This document shows, piece after piece, positions 25,004 through 34,328 of a stretch of 64,000 nucleotides of DNA. The notes under the pieces were generated by a model. It ran no database searches, was not told the DNA's origin, and saw nothing but the letters and a program-made list of their open reading frames with translations. Both the position numbers and the translations under genes were made by a program. How positions within the stretch are numbered: position 1 is the stretch's first letter; each line of letters opens with the position of its first letter. The stretch is from an uncultured Sphingomonadaceae bacterium (GTDB lineage Bacteria > Pseudomonadota > Alphaproteobacteria > Sphingomonadales > Sphingomonadaceae). Where the stretch lies: the NCBI GenBank assembly GCA_947497085.1, contig CANMFE010000001.1, forward strand, positions 806,001 through 870,000. Direction: 5' to 3'.

Positions 25004-25561
25004 TTGCAACTTATCGATACAGATCTGCGTGATGTTAAGATTATCGCGCCCAAACGCCATGGTGATGACCGCGGGTGGTTTAGCGAGACATTCCGCGATG
25101 ACTGGTTCCGCGTCAATGTCGCTGACATCACTTTTGTACAGGATAACCACAGCAAAAGTGCCGAAATCGGCACATTGCGCGGCCTGCATTTCCAGACGCC
25201 GCCACATGGACAGGCCAAGCTGGTGCGCTGTGTAGCTGGTAGCATATGGGATGTGGCGGTCGATATCCGCAAGGGATCACCCGATTATGGCAAATGGGCG
25301 GCCGCTGAACTGAGCGCAGAAAATGGATATCAGCTCTATGTGCCTGTGGGTTTTGCCCATGGTTTTGTGACGCTCGCACCGGATACCGAGGTCACTTATA
25401 AGGTTTCTGATTATTACGCCCCCGAATGTGATGGCGGTATTGCTTGGGATGATCCCGCAATTGCCCTTCCATGGCCGCTTCCAGACAGTGGCCCGGTATT
25501 GTCAGGAAAAGATACAGCCCACCCCATACTGGCTGAGTTTGATAATCCTTTTATATTCTAG
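25004..25561 (+). CDS. rfbC: dTDP-4-dehydrorhamnose 3,5-epimerase
   Basis: A 185-residue cupin enzyme converting dTDP-4-keto-6-deoxyglucose to dTDP-4-keto-rhamnose, the third step of dTDP-L-rhamnose synthesis. Motifs: RGWFSETFRDDWF at 26-38, QDNHSKSAEIGTLRGLHFQ with the catalytic His at about 61, KLVRCVAGSIWDVAVDIR and FAHGFVTLAPDTEVTYKVSD. The start is TTG, preceded by CAGGAAAC; no ATG fits. First of rfbC-rfbB-rfbD on the plus strand. Confidence 0.94.
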   Translation: MQLIDTDLRDVKIIAPKRHGDDRGWFSETFRDDWFRVNVADITFVQDNHSKSAEIGTLRGLHFQTPPHGQAKLVRCVAGSIWDVAVDIRKGSPDYGKWAAAELSAENGYQLYVPVGFAHGFVTLAPDTEVTYKVSDYYAPECDGGIAWDDPAIALPWPLPDSGPVLSGKDTAHPILAEFDNPFIF

Positions 25562-25627
25562 ACGCTTTGCTATGACATCGCGCAATATCAGGCGAGACGG
25601 ATTCGCCTCCAGACAATTGAAGGCCAT

Positions 25628-26707
25628 ATGACACAGAAAAGAAAAATTCTGCTTACCGGCGGCGCGGGCTTTATCGGTTCCGCACTGGTGCGGCATCTTA
25701 TCGAAAATACCGGACATACGGTGCTTAACCTGGATGCGCTCACTTATGCCGGCAATCTCAGTTCGCTTGAAAGCGTGGCCGGTAATGACCGTTACAATTT
25801 CGCACAGGTCGATATTCGTGATGCAGAAGCAGTTGCACAGCAGTTCATGGCATTTCAGCCTGACACTGTAATGCACCTCGCCGCCGAGAGCCATGTAGAC
25901 CGTTCAATCGAGGGCCCTGCAGCATTTATCGAAACCAATCTGGTCGGCACGTTCAACATGCTGTCTGCCGCGCTCAATCACTGGCGCACGCTGGATGGCA
26001 CTGGTCAGGCTGCATTTCGTTTCCATCATATTTCAACTGATGAGGTGTTCGGCGCACTGGGCGATACCGGCTTTTTCACCGAAGAAACCGCCTATGACCC
26101 GCGCAGTCCCTATTCAGCTTCAAAGGCAGGATCGGATCATCTGGTGCAGGCATGGCACCACACTTATGGTCTGCCTGTTTTGCTAACCAACTGCTCGAAC
26201 AACTACGGGCCATACCATTTTCCCGAAAAACTGATCCCGCTGATGATTATCAAATGCCTCGCGCGCGAGCCTCTCCCCGTTTATGGCGATGGCAGCAATG
26301 TGCGCGACTGGCTCTATGTTGATGATCATGTCCGTGCCATGCTTGCGGTTATTGAGGGTGGAACGCCCGGTGAAAGCTATATGGTGGGCGGTAATAGCGA
26401 ACAGACCAACCTGCGTGTCGTAGAGGTTATCTGCGATACGCTTGACCGTATCCGTCCACGCGCGGATAGCAAAAGCTACCGCGAACAGATTACCTTTGTG
26501 ACCGACCGCCCCGGACACGATTTCCGCTATGCCATTGATGCCAGCAAGCTCAAAAATGAACTGGGCTGGGAACCCTCCGAAACGTTTGAAAGCGGTATGG
26601 AGCGCACGATAGGCTGGTATCTGGACAATGAAAAATGGTGGCAGGACATTTTGTCTGGAGCCTATCGCGGCGAGCGGCTTGGGCTTGATAAAGCAGGGCA
26701 AGCCTAG
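25628..26707 (+). CDS. rfbB: dTDP-glucose 4,6-dehydratase
   Basis: A 359-residue short-chain dehydrogenase/reductase that turns dTDP-glucose into dTDP-4-keto-6-deoxyglucose. The NAD-binding motif [14 protein letters not shown] lies at 11-24; [11 protein letters not shown] carries the catalytic Thr-Asp-Glu, and [15 protein letters not shown] the Tyr and Lys. It matches the RmlB length and layout. The stop is 3 bases from the rfbD start, so the two are probably translated together. Confidence 0.96.
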   Translation: MTQKRKILLTGGAGFIGSALVRHLIENTGHTVLNLDALTYAGNLSSLESVAGNDRYNFAQVDIRDAEAVAQQFMAFQPDTVMHLAAESHVDRSIEGPAAFIETNLVGTFNMLSAALNHWRTLDGTGQAAFRFHHISTDEVFGALGDTGFFTEETAYDPRSPYSASKAGSDHLVQAWHHTYGLPVLLTNCSNNYGPYHFPEKLIPLMIIKCLAREPLPVYGDGSNVRDWLYVDDHVRAMLAVIEGGTPGESYMVGGNSEQTNLRVVEVICDTLDRIRPRADSKSYREQITFVTDRPGHDFRYAIDASKLKNELGWEPSETFESGMERTIGWYLDNEKWWQDILSGAYRGERLGLDKAGQA

Positions 26708-26710
26708 GCC

Positions 26711-27592
26711 ATGCCGAATATCCTCATCACTGGCGGTACGGGACAGGTCGGCATGGCACTGTCGCGTATGGACTGGCCCAAGGGGAATTACCTCTACATG
26801 CCAGGCAGCGATGAACTGGACCTGTCAGATGAGGTCGCCATACTTGACTATCTGGAAGCCAGCGCCCCCTTTGGCGCAATTATAAACTGCGCCGCCTATA
26901 CCGCTGTCGACAAGGCAGAAAGCGAACCTGGTCTTGCCACCGCGATCAATGCGGATGCGCCTTTCCACCTCGCCTGCTACGCCGCAGACAATGATATCCC
27001 GTTCGTACATGTTTCGACCGATTATGTTTTTGATGGTGCAAAAGATGCGCCCTATACCGAAGAAGATCCGACCGGGCCGCTGGGTGCCTATGGTGCATCC
27101 AAACTGGCCGGTGAAGAGGCTGTACTTAGCAGCGGTGCCAAAGCCGTGATAGTGCGCACCGCCTGGGTGCTCAGCCCGCAAGGGCAGAATTTTATCAGGA
27201 CCATGCTCAAACTCGGCCGCGAGCGCGATGAAGTCGGTGTGGTCGCAGATCAGATCGGCTGCCCGACAAACGCCGCGGATATTGCAGAAGCATTGCAGAC
27301 AATAATATTGCGGCTGCTCGCACATAAAAAAGCGCCGACCGGCATTTATCACTTCGTCAATGCCGGCGAAACAAGCTGGCATGGCCTGGCCGAATATGTA
27401 TTTGCGCGCGCGGCGAGAGCGGGACTTAAAACACCGAAGTTGAACGCTATCACCACCGCCGATTATCCAACCCCCGCCAAACGGCCCGCCAACTCAAGGT
27501 TAGACACTGCCAAAATCAGCCGTGATTTTGCCATCCAGCCCAGAAAATGGCAGGAAGCGGTCGATGACATTCTGGATATATTGATTTCATAG
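26711..27592 (+). CDS. rfbD: dTDP-4-dehydrorhamnose reductase
   Basis: A 293-residue NAD(P)H-dependent reductase making dTDP-L-rhamnose, the last step of the pathway. ITGGTGQVGMALSRM lies at 5-19, NCAAYTAVDKAESEP near 60, STDYVFDG near 100 and YGASKLAGE near 130 with the catalytic Tyr-Lys. rfbA, needed for the first step, is separated from it by a 4-kb opposite-strand block. The gene converges on the FkbH-like gene with a 39-base gap and no clear terminator hairpin. Confidence 0.95.
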   Translation: MPNILITGGTGQVGMALSRMDWPKGNYLYMPGSDELDLSDEVAILDYLEASAPFGAIINCAAYTAVDKAESEPGLATAINADAPFHLACYAADNDIPFVHVSTDYVFDGAKDAPYTEEDPTGPLGAYGASKLAGEEAVLSSGAKAVIVRTAWVLSPQGQNFIRTMLKLGRERDEVGVVADQIGCPTNAADIAEALQTIILRLLAHKKAPTGIYHFVNAGETSWHGLAEYVFARAARAGLKTPKLNAITTADYPTPAKRPANSRLDTAKISRDFAIQPRKWQEAVDDILDILIS

Positions 27593-27631
27593 AATCACAA
27601 ACCTCCTGTTTATATCTGTTAAACAACGCCC

Positions 27632-29419
27632 TTAACTTGATGCATCAGTAATAAGTCCACCCCGGACATGTTCCGGCCAAAGTGCAAGGTCGTCCAGTTT
27701 TGCTTTCCATCTTTCATTATCCTGTTTGCAAAAGCCTCTATCAGAGTAGAAGTTTGCCACTTGATGGTTTTTTGCGCTGGCAATGTAACTGCCTGTAATT
27801 TGCGTTGCACCCCTCTCTTTTGCGGCGGAGGCAATCGCGCTTAAAAAGCAATCTTCAACGTTGCGGCCCAAGACACGACAACTCATCAAAAAACTGTCAA
27901 TATGGGCGTGTTTTTTCTGAAAACTAATAATGGCCACGCCAACAATTCCATAATCGCCGAATCGGTCCTGTACCCGCATGGCCAAGACTAACTCGGAATC
28001 GCTTTGCAACATGTCATTTACTTCATTCAAGTCACATCGGCGTGTTGTGAGATTGAATTGATTTGTCTTATTTATAAGCTGCGTAACTCTTTCCACCGTT
28101 GAAGCACTGACAGGAAATACCTCGACTTTCAATTCGAGAGAAAGAATGAAATCCTCTTTTGAAACTACTTTTGTAGCTATCTCTCTTCTCTGGCGCTCCT
28201 GGGTCATCATCTGGTTTCGCATGCGATCTTCGCTAGTTACAGACAACCTGTCCAAAGCACGAAAAGACGAAAATACAGCTGGGAATTTGGCGGTCTCCTG
28301 TGGAACAATAATTGTTTCAACCGATGGCAACGCTTCTTGCACATGTGTTATTTCAATTGGAGAATCATCAACGAAGACCATTGAATCAACACCAATATTT
28401 AATTCATCTGCAATTTCCACAATGTTGGACGGTTTGTCCTGCCAGTTGATTCTATGGGCTGAAATATGCTCTCGCTTGAGTAGCATTCTGTCGTGATTAT
28501 CAAATATTTCCCATACGTCGGCTTCATTATTTTTGCTACATAGTGCCAACATGACACCTTGCGAATATAGGGTCAGCAACTGCTGCTGAAAGTCTCGATA
28601 TACTGAACCTGGAAAATCGTCCCCTATTGCTATACCGCCTATGCCATCTTCACCAACAATTCCACCCCACAGAGTATTGTCACAGTCAAGTACAACACAT
28701 TTTTTGGGAGCAATTTTCTGACTCGCTATTAGGCTGGCTAGAGCCATGCCAATATCTTGCCAGAATGGTTCAGAAAAAGGCTGCCGGTAAAGGTACCATT
28801 TACGGGCATCCAGACTATCGGAAATACCGGCATGGCGCTGCAAACCATCAAGATCGAGGAAGTCAATATTTTTGATCTGGCCTATTGCTTCAGTCCAATG
28901 CTGCAATATTTGCCGGTGCAAGCTTCCAGCTAAAGTGACATTGGCAAGGTTACGGATATCCAAATCCGGCCCATGGGGAAAAGGCGGCGTCGTAACAATA
29001 ATACTGCCTGAAAATTCTTGACGAAGATGGGCAACTGCTGCTGCCAATTCGTCAATGCGAGTTTTTGCATGATCAAAGCCACCATCTTCTGCGCGCAACC
29101 CATTTAACATTTCGCTACGCAGGAAATCTTCGATCCGCCAAAACAAAACGATAGTATCATTTCTGGCACTAAGTGTATTTTTCCAATCAAAACAGGTTTG
29201 CAGGATCTGATCATAAGGACCCATTTCAATTTGCGGTATCTTACCTGTCAGTCTATGCAGTTCTCTACCTAGGTAAGGCGTCACAGGGTCCAGAGTGAAT
29301 GTCCCAACCAATGCAACTTCCGAGCCGATAGATTGGCCGGACGCCTTACGCATGAGTGCAGCCCATTCCTTGCGGACTTGCATAGGGGAGAGTGCTGCGG
29401 TCATGCTATCTTTTGTCAT
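27632..29419 (-). CDS. FkbH-like HAD-IIIC protein
   Basis: A 595-residue protein of the FkbH family. The HAD motif VVLDCDNTLWGGIVGEDG at 242-259 has Asp245, Asp247 and Thr249; LALCSKNNEADVWE and MVFVDDSPIEI are later HAD motifs. The C-terminal part, about 425-580, is a GNAT-like domain (VQDRFGDYGIVGVAI, FLMSCRVLGRNVEDCFL). Characterised FkbH enzymes take 1,3-bisphosphoglycerate and load a glyceryl group onto an acyl carrier protein. Its start overlaps the ACP stop as ATGA, fitting such a partnership. The gene is visibly A+T-rich compared with its flanks. The actual acyl group is unknown. Confidence 0.88.
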   Translation of the reverse strand: MTKDSMTAALSPMQVRKEWAALMRKASGQSIGSEVALVGTFTLDPVTPYLGRELHRLTGKIPQIEMGPYDQILQTCFDWKNTLSARNDTIVLFWRIEDFLRSEMLNGLRAEDGGFDHAKTRIDELAAAVAHLRQEFSGSIIVTTPPFPHGPDLDIRNLANVTLAGSLHRQILQHWTEAIGQIKNIDFLDLDGLQRHAGISDSLDARKWYLYRQPFSEPFWQDIGMALASLIASQKIAPKKCVVLDCDNTLWGGIVGEDGIGGIAIGDDFPGSVYRDFQQQLLTLYSQGVMLALCSKNNEADVWEIFDNHDRMLLKREHISAHRINWQDKPSNIVEIADELNIGVDSMVFVDDSPIEITHVQEALPSVETIIVPQETAKFPAVFSSFRALDRLSVTSEDRMRNQMMTQERQRREIATKVVSKEDFILSLELKVEVFPVSASTVERVTQLINKTNQFNLTTRRCDLNEVNDMLQSDSELVLAMRVQDRFGDYGIVGVAIISFQKKHAHIDSFLMSCRVLGRNVEDCFLSAIASAAKERGATQITGSYIASAKNHQVANFYSDRGFCKQDNERWKAKLDDLALWPEHVRGGLITDASS

Positions 29420-29652
29420 TTTACGTCTATTTCACGCGCCTGAAGAATCGCCCGTACATCGCCAACCGTTTTCATGTTAGTAATCTCTTCCGTACTGAGT
29501 TCAACCTCATAGGTTTCTTCAATCGCAGCAAGCAGAATCATGTTATTTAAACTGTCCCATTCACTGGTGTTATCTGGAGCGGTAACATCCGAAACATCAT
29601 CTTCATTAAGGTTTAAAATATCTGCAAAAAGCGCATGGAGTGTAATCGTCAT
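29416..29652 (-). CDS. Acyl carrier protein
   Basis: A 78-residue acidic acyl carrier protein. The phosphopantetheine attachment site is Ser34 in EWDSLNNM, followed by the usual helix LLAAIEETYEVELSTEEI. It is not the fatty-acid ACP (no fab genes around). It sits between the FkbH-like gene, which it overlaps by 4 bases, and the hot-dog/SDR gene, whose stop is 2 bases before its start. Inferred role: carrying the glyceryl-derived or other acyl unit in this module. Confidence 0.9.
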   Translation of the reverse strand: MTITLHALFADILNLNEDDVSDVTAPDNTSEWDSLNNMILLAAIEETYEVELSTEEITNMKTVGDVRAILQAREIDVK

Positions 29653-29654
29653 AA

Positions 29655-31103
29655 CTATCTTTCATCATTATTGTGCAATGGGGACATAGCATCACAGATT
29701 GCCATCATGGTTTCCACTGGATCTGCGCTAGGAATCTCCATCAAAGTGTTTGTTTGATCGGTTGGCAGGCGAGGTAGTCGCCTAGCGATAACGCGTACCT
29801 CAGGGTCGAATTGTGATAACAAGTCTGCAGCAGCTTCAGCCGCAGCTTTTGCAACACTATATTCAAAAAGATCCGCAATCGGTTCATTAAGTGCCTCGCT
29901 TGATGGGAGAAAGACGCGGAGGCTTTCGGCACCGCTATTCTTAGCCGCCTGAATAACGCGTATCATTCCAGAAACATAGCTATCTGCAAAGCTTTCAAAC
30001 AAGCTTTGTTCAAACAACGCTTTCTTGCGTACGAAAATATGCGGTGTCGCGAAATAATAAATTTCATCTGGCAAGAAACCGCGTTCAGCCAATGTTTCCA
30101 AGGCTGCGCTCGGATCACTTGTATCTAATGCAACATGTTGGGCTGTGCCTGCATTGGAGCGAATTTCCTGCACCAATGCATCAGCTTCAGCCTTTCCGTT
30201 ACGGTAAGTGATGACAACATCCGCGCCCCCAGCAGCCAACAATATTGCTGTCGTACGGCCTAAGCCACGTGACCCACCAATGATCAACGCGTTACGTCGC
30301 TCAGAAGATTTGGATTCCACCCTTGCGGCAATTGCTCCATAATCAAGTCCGGCCTGAGGTGGCGGGCGAAAGAAAACAGTCAGCTTTCCGGCAATCCCCC
30401 CTCCATCAACAACTATGTTAACCAACGACATTCGCGGGTTACTCTTTGTAACCTCCCATGTCAGCTGATTTCCCATTTTGCCTGTAAACTCTATATCGAA
30501 TGACGAAAAAATGGAATTCAGCCCTGGACATTCCATACCAACTAGCCTTGTAAGGGCCAGAATCGATGCCAGACCCTGTGCTCCTAACAGTTTGACCGCA
30601 TTTGGGAAAAATCGAACCATATCCTCTAATGAAGTATCAAGGTTTATTTTACCTGTTTTGCCAGATAGCTCTTCAAAACCAAGATTTTTTGGATCACCTT
30701 GTTTCGCTTTCGCAGCGGGCACCCAGTCCAATAAAGTGTTCTTTCTATCCGATGCAGCGGCAATGCTCATCTTTATCACGCACAGTTTCGCCGAGCCAGT
30801 ACCGCACGTTAATGTAATAGAGTTATCCGCAAGCTGCTCAATAGTCAGGCTAATTTTTTCATCTAGGAATGCGGGCTTGAGCAACCGCACCTGTGCCTCT
30901 GTAACCGTCTTTCCCGTGGCATCACTTGCCCATTGCTCAATTGCCCAAAGGACCAAATGCACGCCATGGACAATCGGCTGGCCAAACATTGTGCGCCGTG
31001 CTGCTACAGGATCAACATGCAAAGGATTACGATCGCCAGAAAGCGCGGCAAAATCTAGCTGGTCGCTTAGCGTGTACTGACGAATAGCAAGTTCTGTCAT
31101 CAT
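29655..31103 (-). CDS. MaoC-like hot-dog dehydratase fused to a short-chain reductase
   Basis: A 482-residue two-part protein. Residues 5-120 are a MaoC-like hot-dog domain with LSGDRNPLHVDPVAA at 21-35, holding the Asp23/His29 pair of R-specific enoyl hydratases. Residues about 150-248 may be a second, less conserved hot-dog unit. From 270 on is an SDR domain with IIGGSRGLGRTTA near 274 and the catalytic Tyr-Lys in FEYSVAKAAAEAA. It could hydrate or dehydrate and reduce an ACP-bound acyl chain. It is upstream of and nearly touching the ACP gene. An ATG one codon later is equally possible as start. Confidence 0.82.
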   Translation of the reverse strand: MMTELAIRQYTLSDQLDFAALSGDRNPLHVDPVAARRTMFGQPIVHGVHLVLWAIEQWASDATGKTVTEAQVRLLKPAFLDEKISLTIEQLADNSITLTCGTGSAKLCVIKMSIAAASDRKNTLLDWVPAAKAKQGDPKNLGFEELSGKTGKINLDTSLEDMVRFFPNAVKLLGAQGLASILALTRLVGMECPGLNSIFSSFDIEFTGKMGNQLTWEVTKSNPRMSLVNIVVDGGGIAGKLTVFFRPPPQAGLDYGAIAARVESKSSERRNALIIGGSRGLGRTTAILLAAGGADVVITYRNGKAEADALVQEIRSNAGTAQHVALDTSDPSAALETLAERGFLPDEIYYFATPHIFVRKKALFEQSLFESFADSYVSGMIRVIQAAKNSGAESLRVFLPSSEALNEPIADLFEYSVAKAAAEAAADLLSQFDPEVRVIARRLPRLPTDQTNTLMEIPSADPVETMMAICDAMSPLHNNDER

Positions 31104-31136
31104 TGTCCTAGAGTGCTCGAAGTAGATTCAGGCGAG

Positions 31137-31655
31137 TTATCGAAGCCTTGTACCGTGATCGCCTGTTTCAATACCAGATTCGATAACCCTTGCTGGATTG
31201 CCAGAGACTATAGAATTTGATGGGACATCTTTCATAACCACACTTGCAGGCGCAACAATAGTATGGTCACCGATTTGAACGCCAGGAAAAATAATAGCAC
31301 GTGCACCGATAAGACAATAGTCGCCAATTACTGTGTCGAAATGCCTGCGATTTACAAAGTCATGCGTTAAGATAACGGAATCAAAAACAACAGCTGTATA
31401 TTTTCCGACATGGACACCTTTTGGGTTTGTCTTATCCAGTCTGGCTGACATCGAAATTCTGGTCCCTTCACCAATTTTCATTCCCCAGATTTTATTAAAA
31501 TACTGACGCCTTAGCCACATGAATGCGGGTCGAACATTTGTGCGGATAAAAGCTACAACACTTCGGTTGGCTTTTTTGGGTTCATTCTGAAGCATTTCGT
31601 CCACATAAAGGCCCGTTAGGGCCATGTCCACATTAATATAATCCGGCCTGCACAA
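31137..31655 (-). CDS. Left-handed beta-helix acyltransferase
   Basis: A 172-residue hexapeptide-repeat transferase of the maltose/galactoside O-acetyltransferase type. Repeats run from GMKIGEGTRISMSARL through VGKYTAVVFDSVILTHDF to VIGDYCLIGARAIIFPGVQIGDHTIVAPASVV and the closing SNSIVSGNPARVI; the catalytic-type His is in LTHDF. It begins the four-gene module that also encodes an acyl carrier protein, so it may use an acyl-ACP rather than acetyl-CoA and decorate a sugar of the polysaccharide. Start chosen as the first ATG; later ATGs are possible. Confidence 0.82.
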   Translation of the reverse strand: MCRPDYINVDMALTGLYVDEMLQNEPKKANRSVVAFIRTNVRPAFMWLRRQYFNKIWGMKIGEGTRISMSARLDKTNPKGVHVGKYTAVVFDSVILTHDFVNRRHFDTVIGDYCLIGARAIIFPGVQIGDHTIVAPASVVMKDVPSNSIVSGNPARVIESGIETGDHGTRLR

Positions 31656-31801
31656 CTCCTTTGCAAACGCTTATTGCAATCTCAAAACTGAAGGTACATT
31701 CAGCCAAGATGTAATGATGAATGGAACCAAACAAAGAGATGTTGATATATGCAGCAGATTCCGCCAATCGTTGTATTGGCATTGATAATTGAGGATTTTA
31801 C
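31656..31801. promoter_or_regulatory. Divergent promoter region between the acyl module and rfbA
   Basis: A 146-base A+T-rich gap between divergent gene starts; it must hold promoters for both directions. A small CCAAT-ATTGG inverted repeat lies near 31770-31785, and TGAGGATTTTAC gives rfbA a ribosome binding site. No confident -35/-10 pairs could be assigned. Confidence 0.4.
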
Positions 31802-32668
31802 ATGAGAGGTATTATCTTGGCAGGCGGCTCTGGTACGCGCTTACACCCTGCCACACTTGCGATAAACAAGCAGTTGCTGCCCATTTATGACAAACCGATG
31901 ATCTATTATCCGATGTCGGTGCTCATGCTTGCCGGCATCCGCGAAATACTGATCATTTCCTCGCCCGAATATCTGGACAATTACAAGCGCCTGTTTGGTG
32001 ATGGTTCGCAGTTCGGTCTGGATATCCAATATGCCGTGCAACCAAAACCTGAAGGCCTGGCTCAGGCTTTCCTGATTGGTGAAGAGTTTCTTGCCGGTGG
32101 CCCTGCATGTCTTGTTCTTGGGGACAATATCTTTTTCGGTGCAGGGTTGCAGAAACTGCTGAATAATGCCGTAAGCCGCAGCACCGGCGCAACAGTGTTC
32201 GGCTATCAGGTGGACGATGCCACCGCCTATGGCGTGGTTGAACTGAACGATGAAGGCCGCGCGCTCAGTATCGAGGAAAAACCGGCAGAGCCAAAATCGG
32301 ACATGGCGGTAACAGGCCTCTATTTCTATGACAGCGATGTGAGTGAGCTTGCCAAACAGGTCAAGCCATCTGCACGCGGCGAGCTGGAAATCACCGATCT
32401 TAACCGCATGTATATGGAACGCGGCGATTTATTCGTTGAACAGATGGGCCGCGGCTATGCGTGGCTGGACACCGGCACGCATGACAGCCTGCTTGAAGCA
32501 TCCGAATTCGTGCGCACCATACAGCATCGCACGGGGCAGCAGGTCGCAAGCCTGGACGAAATCGCCTATGAACAGGGCTTTATTGACCGCGACCAGCTTA
32601 TCGAACGCGGCAAGTTTTTTGCGAAAACGGGTTATGGCCAGTATCTGCTGAAACTGGCAAAAGCCTAA
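31802..32668 (+). CDS. rfbA: Glucose-1-phosphate thymidylyltransferase
   Basis: A 288-residue nucleotidyltransferase making dTDP-glucose, the first step of dTDP-rhamnose synthesis. The nucleotide loop [11 protein letters not shown] is at 7-17, then [28 protein letters not shown] near 110 and GLYFYDSDV. Length and motifs match RmlA. It stands alone on the plus strand, 4.2 kb from rfbD, cut off by the acyl module; its 3' end is 2 bases from the convergent sulfotransferase gene. Confidence 0.95.
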   Translation: MRGIILAGGSGTRLHPATLAINKQLLPIYDKPMIYYPMSVLMLAGIREILIISSPEYLDNYKRLFGDGSQFGLDIQYAVQPKPEGLAQAFLIGEEFLAGGPACLVLGDNIFFGAGLQKLLNNAVSRSTGATVFGYQVDDATAYGVVELNDEGRALSIEEKPAEPKSDMAVTGLYFYDSDVSELAKQVKPSARGELEITDLNRMYMERGDLFVEQMGRGYAWLDTGTHDSLLEASEFVRTIQHRTGQQVASLDEIAYEQGFIDRDQLIERGKFFAKTGYGQYLLKLAKA

Positions 32669-32670
32669 CC

Positions 32671-33588
32671 TTACAGTTTTTCAACTCCCCAGTTTGCAGT
32701 GACCTGGCTACAGGCATCCGCAAAATGTGCGTCGATTTCGGCAAGAAGTGACTCATTGTCAGCTTTTTCTGACCTATCAATCGAGCCGCTATTCATTTGC
32801 TTGCCGAAATCTTTCAACCTGCGAAATATACCGGTATTGGGCAAATGCCGCGCTATTCTGCCTCCTACAATACGGAATGCACGGCTTTTTGTCAAAACAG
32901 TCGGATTTGCCTGTGACTGCGCTGCCTCCGGGTAGGCTGCTGGGTCTATGGCAAGGAAACTGGCAATTTTCGACAACACCGAATCCTGATCCGCGATCAG
33001 ATCTTCCAGACTGACACACATGAATTTTTCCTTACCTACCATTGCCGACCAAGTGTCGCAAAAATTGGCGTAATCTGTATCGGCCCATGCGTTATAAAGC
33101 ATTGTCTGGTCCCGCAAGCGATCGTCTGGCCTGCCCCGAATCGCTTTGATAAAAGATGGGAAATCTAGGATAAACGGGATCGTCTTCTGATGATATTTTG
33201 CATATTGGTACATCGAATATAGCCGGTCGGATGGCCGCCGAACGATAATAAGAATATATGGCTTTTTAGTCAGGTCATTCATAACCCGATGTGCTGTTTT
33301 TTGATATTGATATTGCGGTGTTGCATCAATCCAGATTTTTGCGCCTTTCTTCACCTCACTGGGATAGCGTGCCCGCCAGCCTTCGATACCGTTTTTATGA
33401 ATGTCCGTTTCCCGAGGCTGCGTCTCATTTTCATCCATCAGGAATCGTATTTCTTTCTCAAGACCGCTTTGCACCTGTGGATGCGCCGCCAGTAGGTCAT
33501 GCAGGGTCGTGGTGCCACATTTTGCCACTCCTGGCATAATCAAATTTGGTACCCACGGCTGATTACCCATTTTTTCCCACCTTGTCAT
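32671..33588 (-). CDS. Sulfotransferase domain protein
   Basis: A 305-residue PAPS-dependent sulfotransferase of the heparan-sulfate/NodH-like group. The 5'-phosphosulfate loop GVAKCGTTTLHDLLAAHP is at 20-37 (Lys23, Thr26-28), and the 3'-phosphate-binding strand-helix IIVRRPSDRLYSMYQYAKYH is near residue 114. Being in a polysaccharide cluster, it most likely sulfates a sugar residue. It is the last gene of a minus-strand run from 39137; its start overlaps the preceding WecG-type gene by 4 bases. Confidence 0.88.
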   Translation of the reverse strand: MTRWEKMGNQPWVPNLIMPGVAKCGTTTLHDLLAAHPQVQSGLEKEIRFLMDENETQPRETDIHKNGIEGWRARYPSEVKKGAKIWIDATPQYQYQKTAHRVMNDLTKKPYILIIVRRPSDRLYSMYQYAKYHQKTIPFILDFPSFIKAIRGRPDDRLRDQTMLYNAWADTDYANFCDTWSAMVGKEKFMCVSLEDLIADQDSVLSKIASFLAIDPAAYPEAAQSQANPTVLTKSRAFRIVGGRIARHLPNTGIFRRLKDFGKQMNSGSIDRSEKADNESLLAEIDAHFADACSQVTANWGVEKL

Positions 33589-34328
33589 TTCAACCTGTTT
33601 CCTAGCATACGAGCTTTAAGTACTATCCATATAAAACGGCCATTTGTAGAAGCATATCTTGCAAACATTTTACGCGGTTCCTGTAACAGCCGGTATAGCC
33701 ATTCCAGCCCCGATTTCTGCATCCAGACCGGCGCGCGATTCACATGCCCGGCAAGGACATCAATCGATCCGCCCACTCCCATGATGAATGGTACGTTCAG
33801 GGTCTTTGCATAGGCAGCCAGAAACCGTTCCTTTTTGGGCGTGGGCATGGCAAGGAACAGGCAGTCCGCATTGCTGGCATTAATGTGCGCCACGATACCC
33901 GCCTCATCGTCTGCCCCGAAATATCCGTTGCGGCTCCCCGCTATTTCCAACCCTTGCCAGCGTGCCTTGGCATTGGAGATAGCAGTGTCCAGAACCTCCT
34001 GCTTTGCCCCCAAAATAAATGGTTTGTATCCTTTTTCCGCGCTCAATTTCAGCATGGCGTTCATCAAATCAACACCGGTAACACGCGTTACGTGGTCAGC
34101 GCCGAATAGCTTAAGCGCCCATGCGATACCCATGCCGTCAATGCCAATAATATCGCCGCTTGTGACGTCCGCGCGCAGTTCCGCATCATCGCGCATCTTG
34201 ACAAATTTGGCGACATTGAGCGCCACATGCACGCATTGTTCGCGCGAGATGATAGCCTGCTCGGCGATCGCAACAGTCTTGTCAAAATCCAATATGTCAA
34301 CCGGTGTTCCCAGCAATTCGGTACGCAT
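33585..34328 (-). CDS. WecG/TagA/CpsF family glycosyltransferase
   Basis: A 247-residue GT26 glycosyltransferase. Signature segments include DIIGIDGMGIAWALKLFG, RVTGVDLMNAMLKLSAEKGYK, FILGAKQEVLDTAISN and FLAMPTPKKERFLA followed by MGVGGSIDVLAGHVNRAP. Characterised members transfer ManNAcA or ManNAc to a lipid-linked GlcNAc. Since wecB and wecC in the same cluster supply UDP-ManNAcA, that donor is likely here. The start overlaps the stop of the GT4 gene (TAATG), and its 3' end overlaps the sulfotransferase start. Confidence 0.92.
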   Translation of the reverse strand: MRTELLGTPVDILDFDKTVAIAEQAIISREQCVHVALNVAKFVKMRDDAELRADVTSGDIIGIDGMGIAWALKLFGADHVTRVTGVDLMNAMLKLSAEKGYKPFILGAKQEVLDTAISNAKARWQGLEIAGSRNGYFGADDEAGIVAHINASNADCLFLAMPTPKKERFLAAYAKTLNVPFIMGVGGSIDVLAGHVNRAPVWMQKSGLEWLYRLLQEPRKMFARYASTNGRFIWIVLKARMLGNRLK

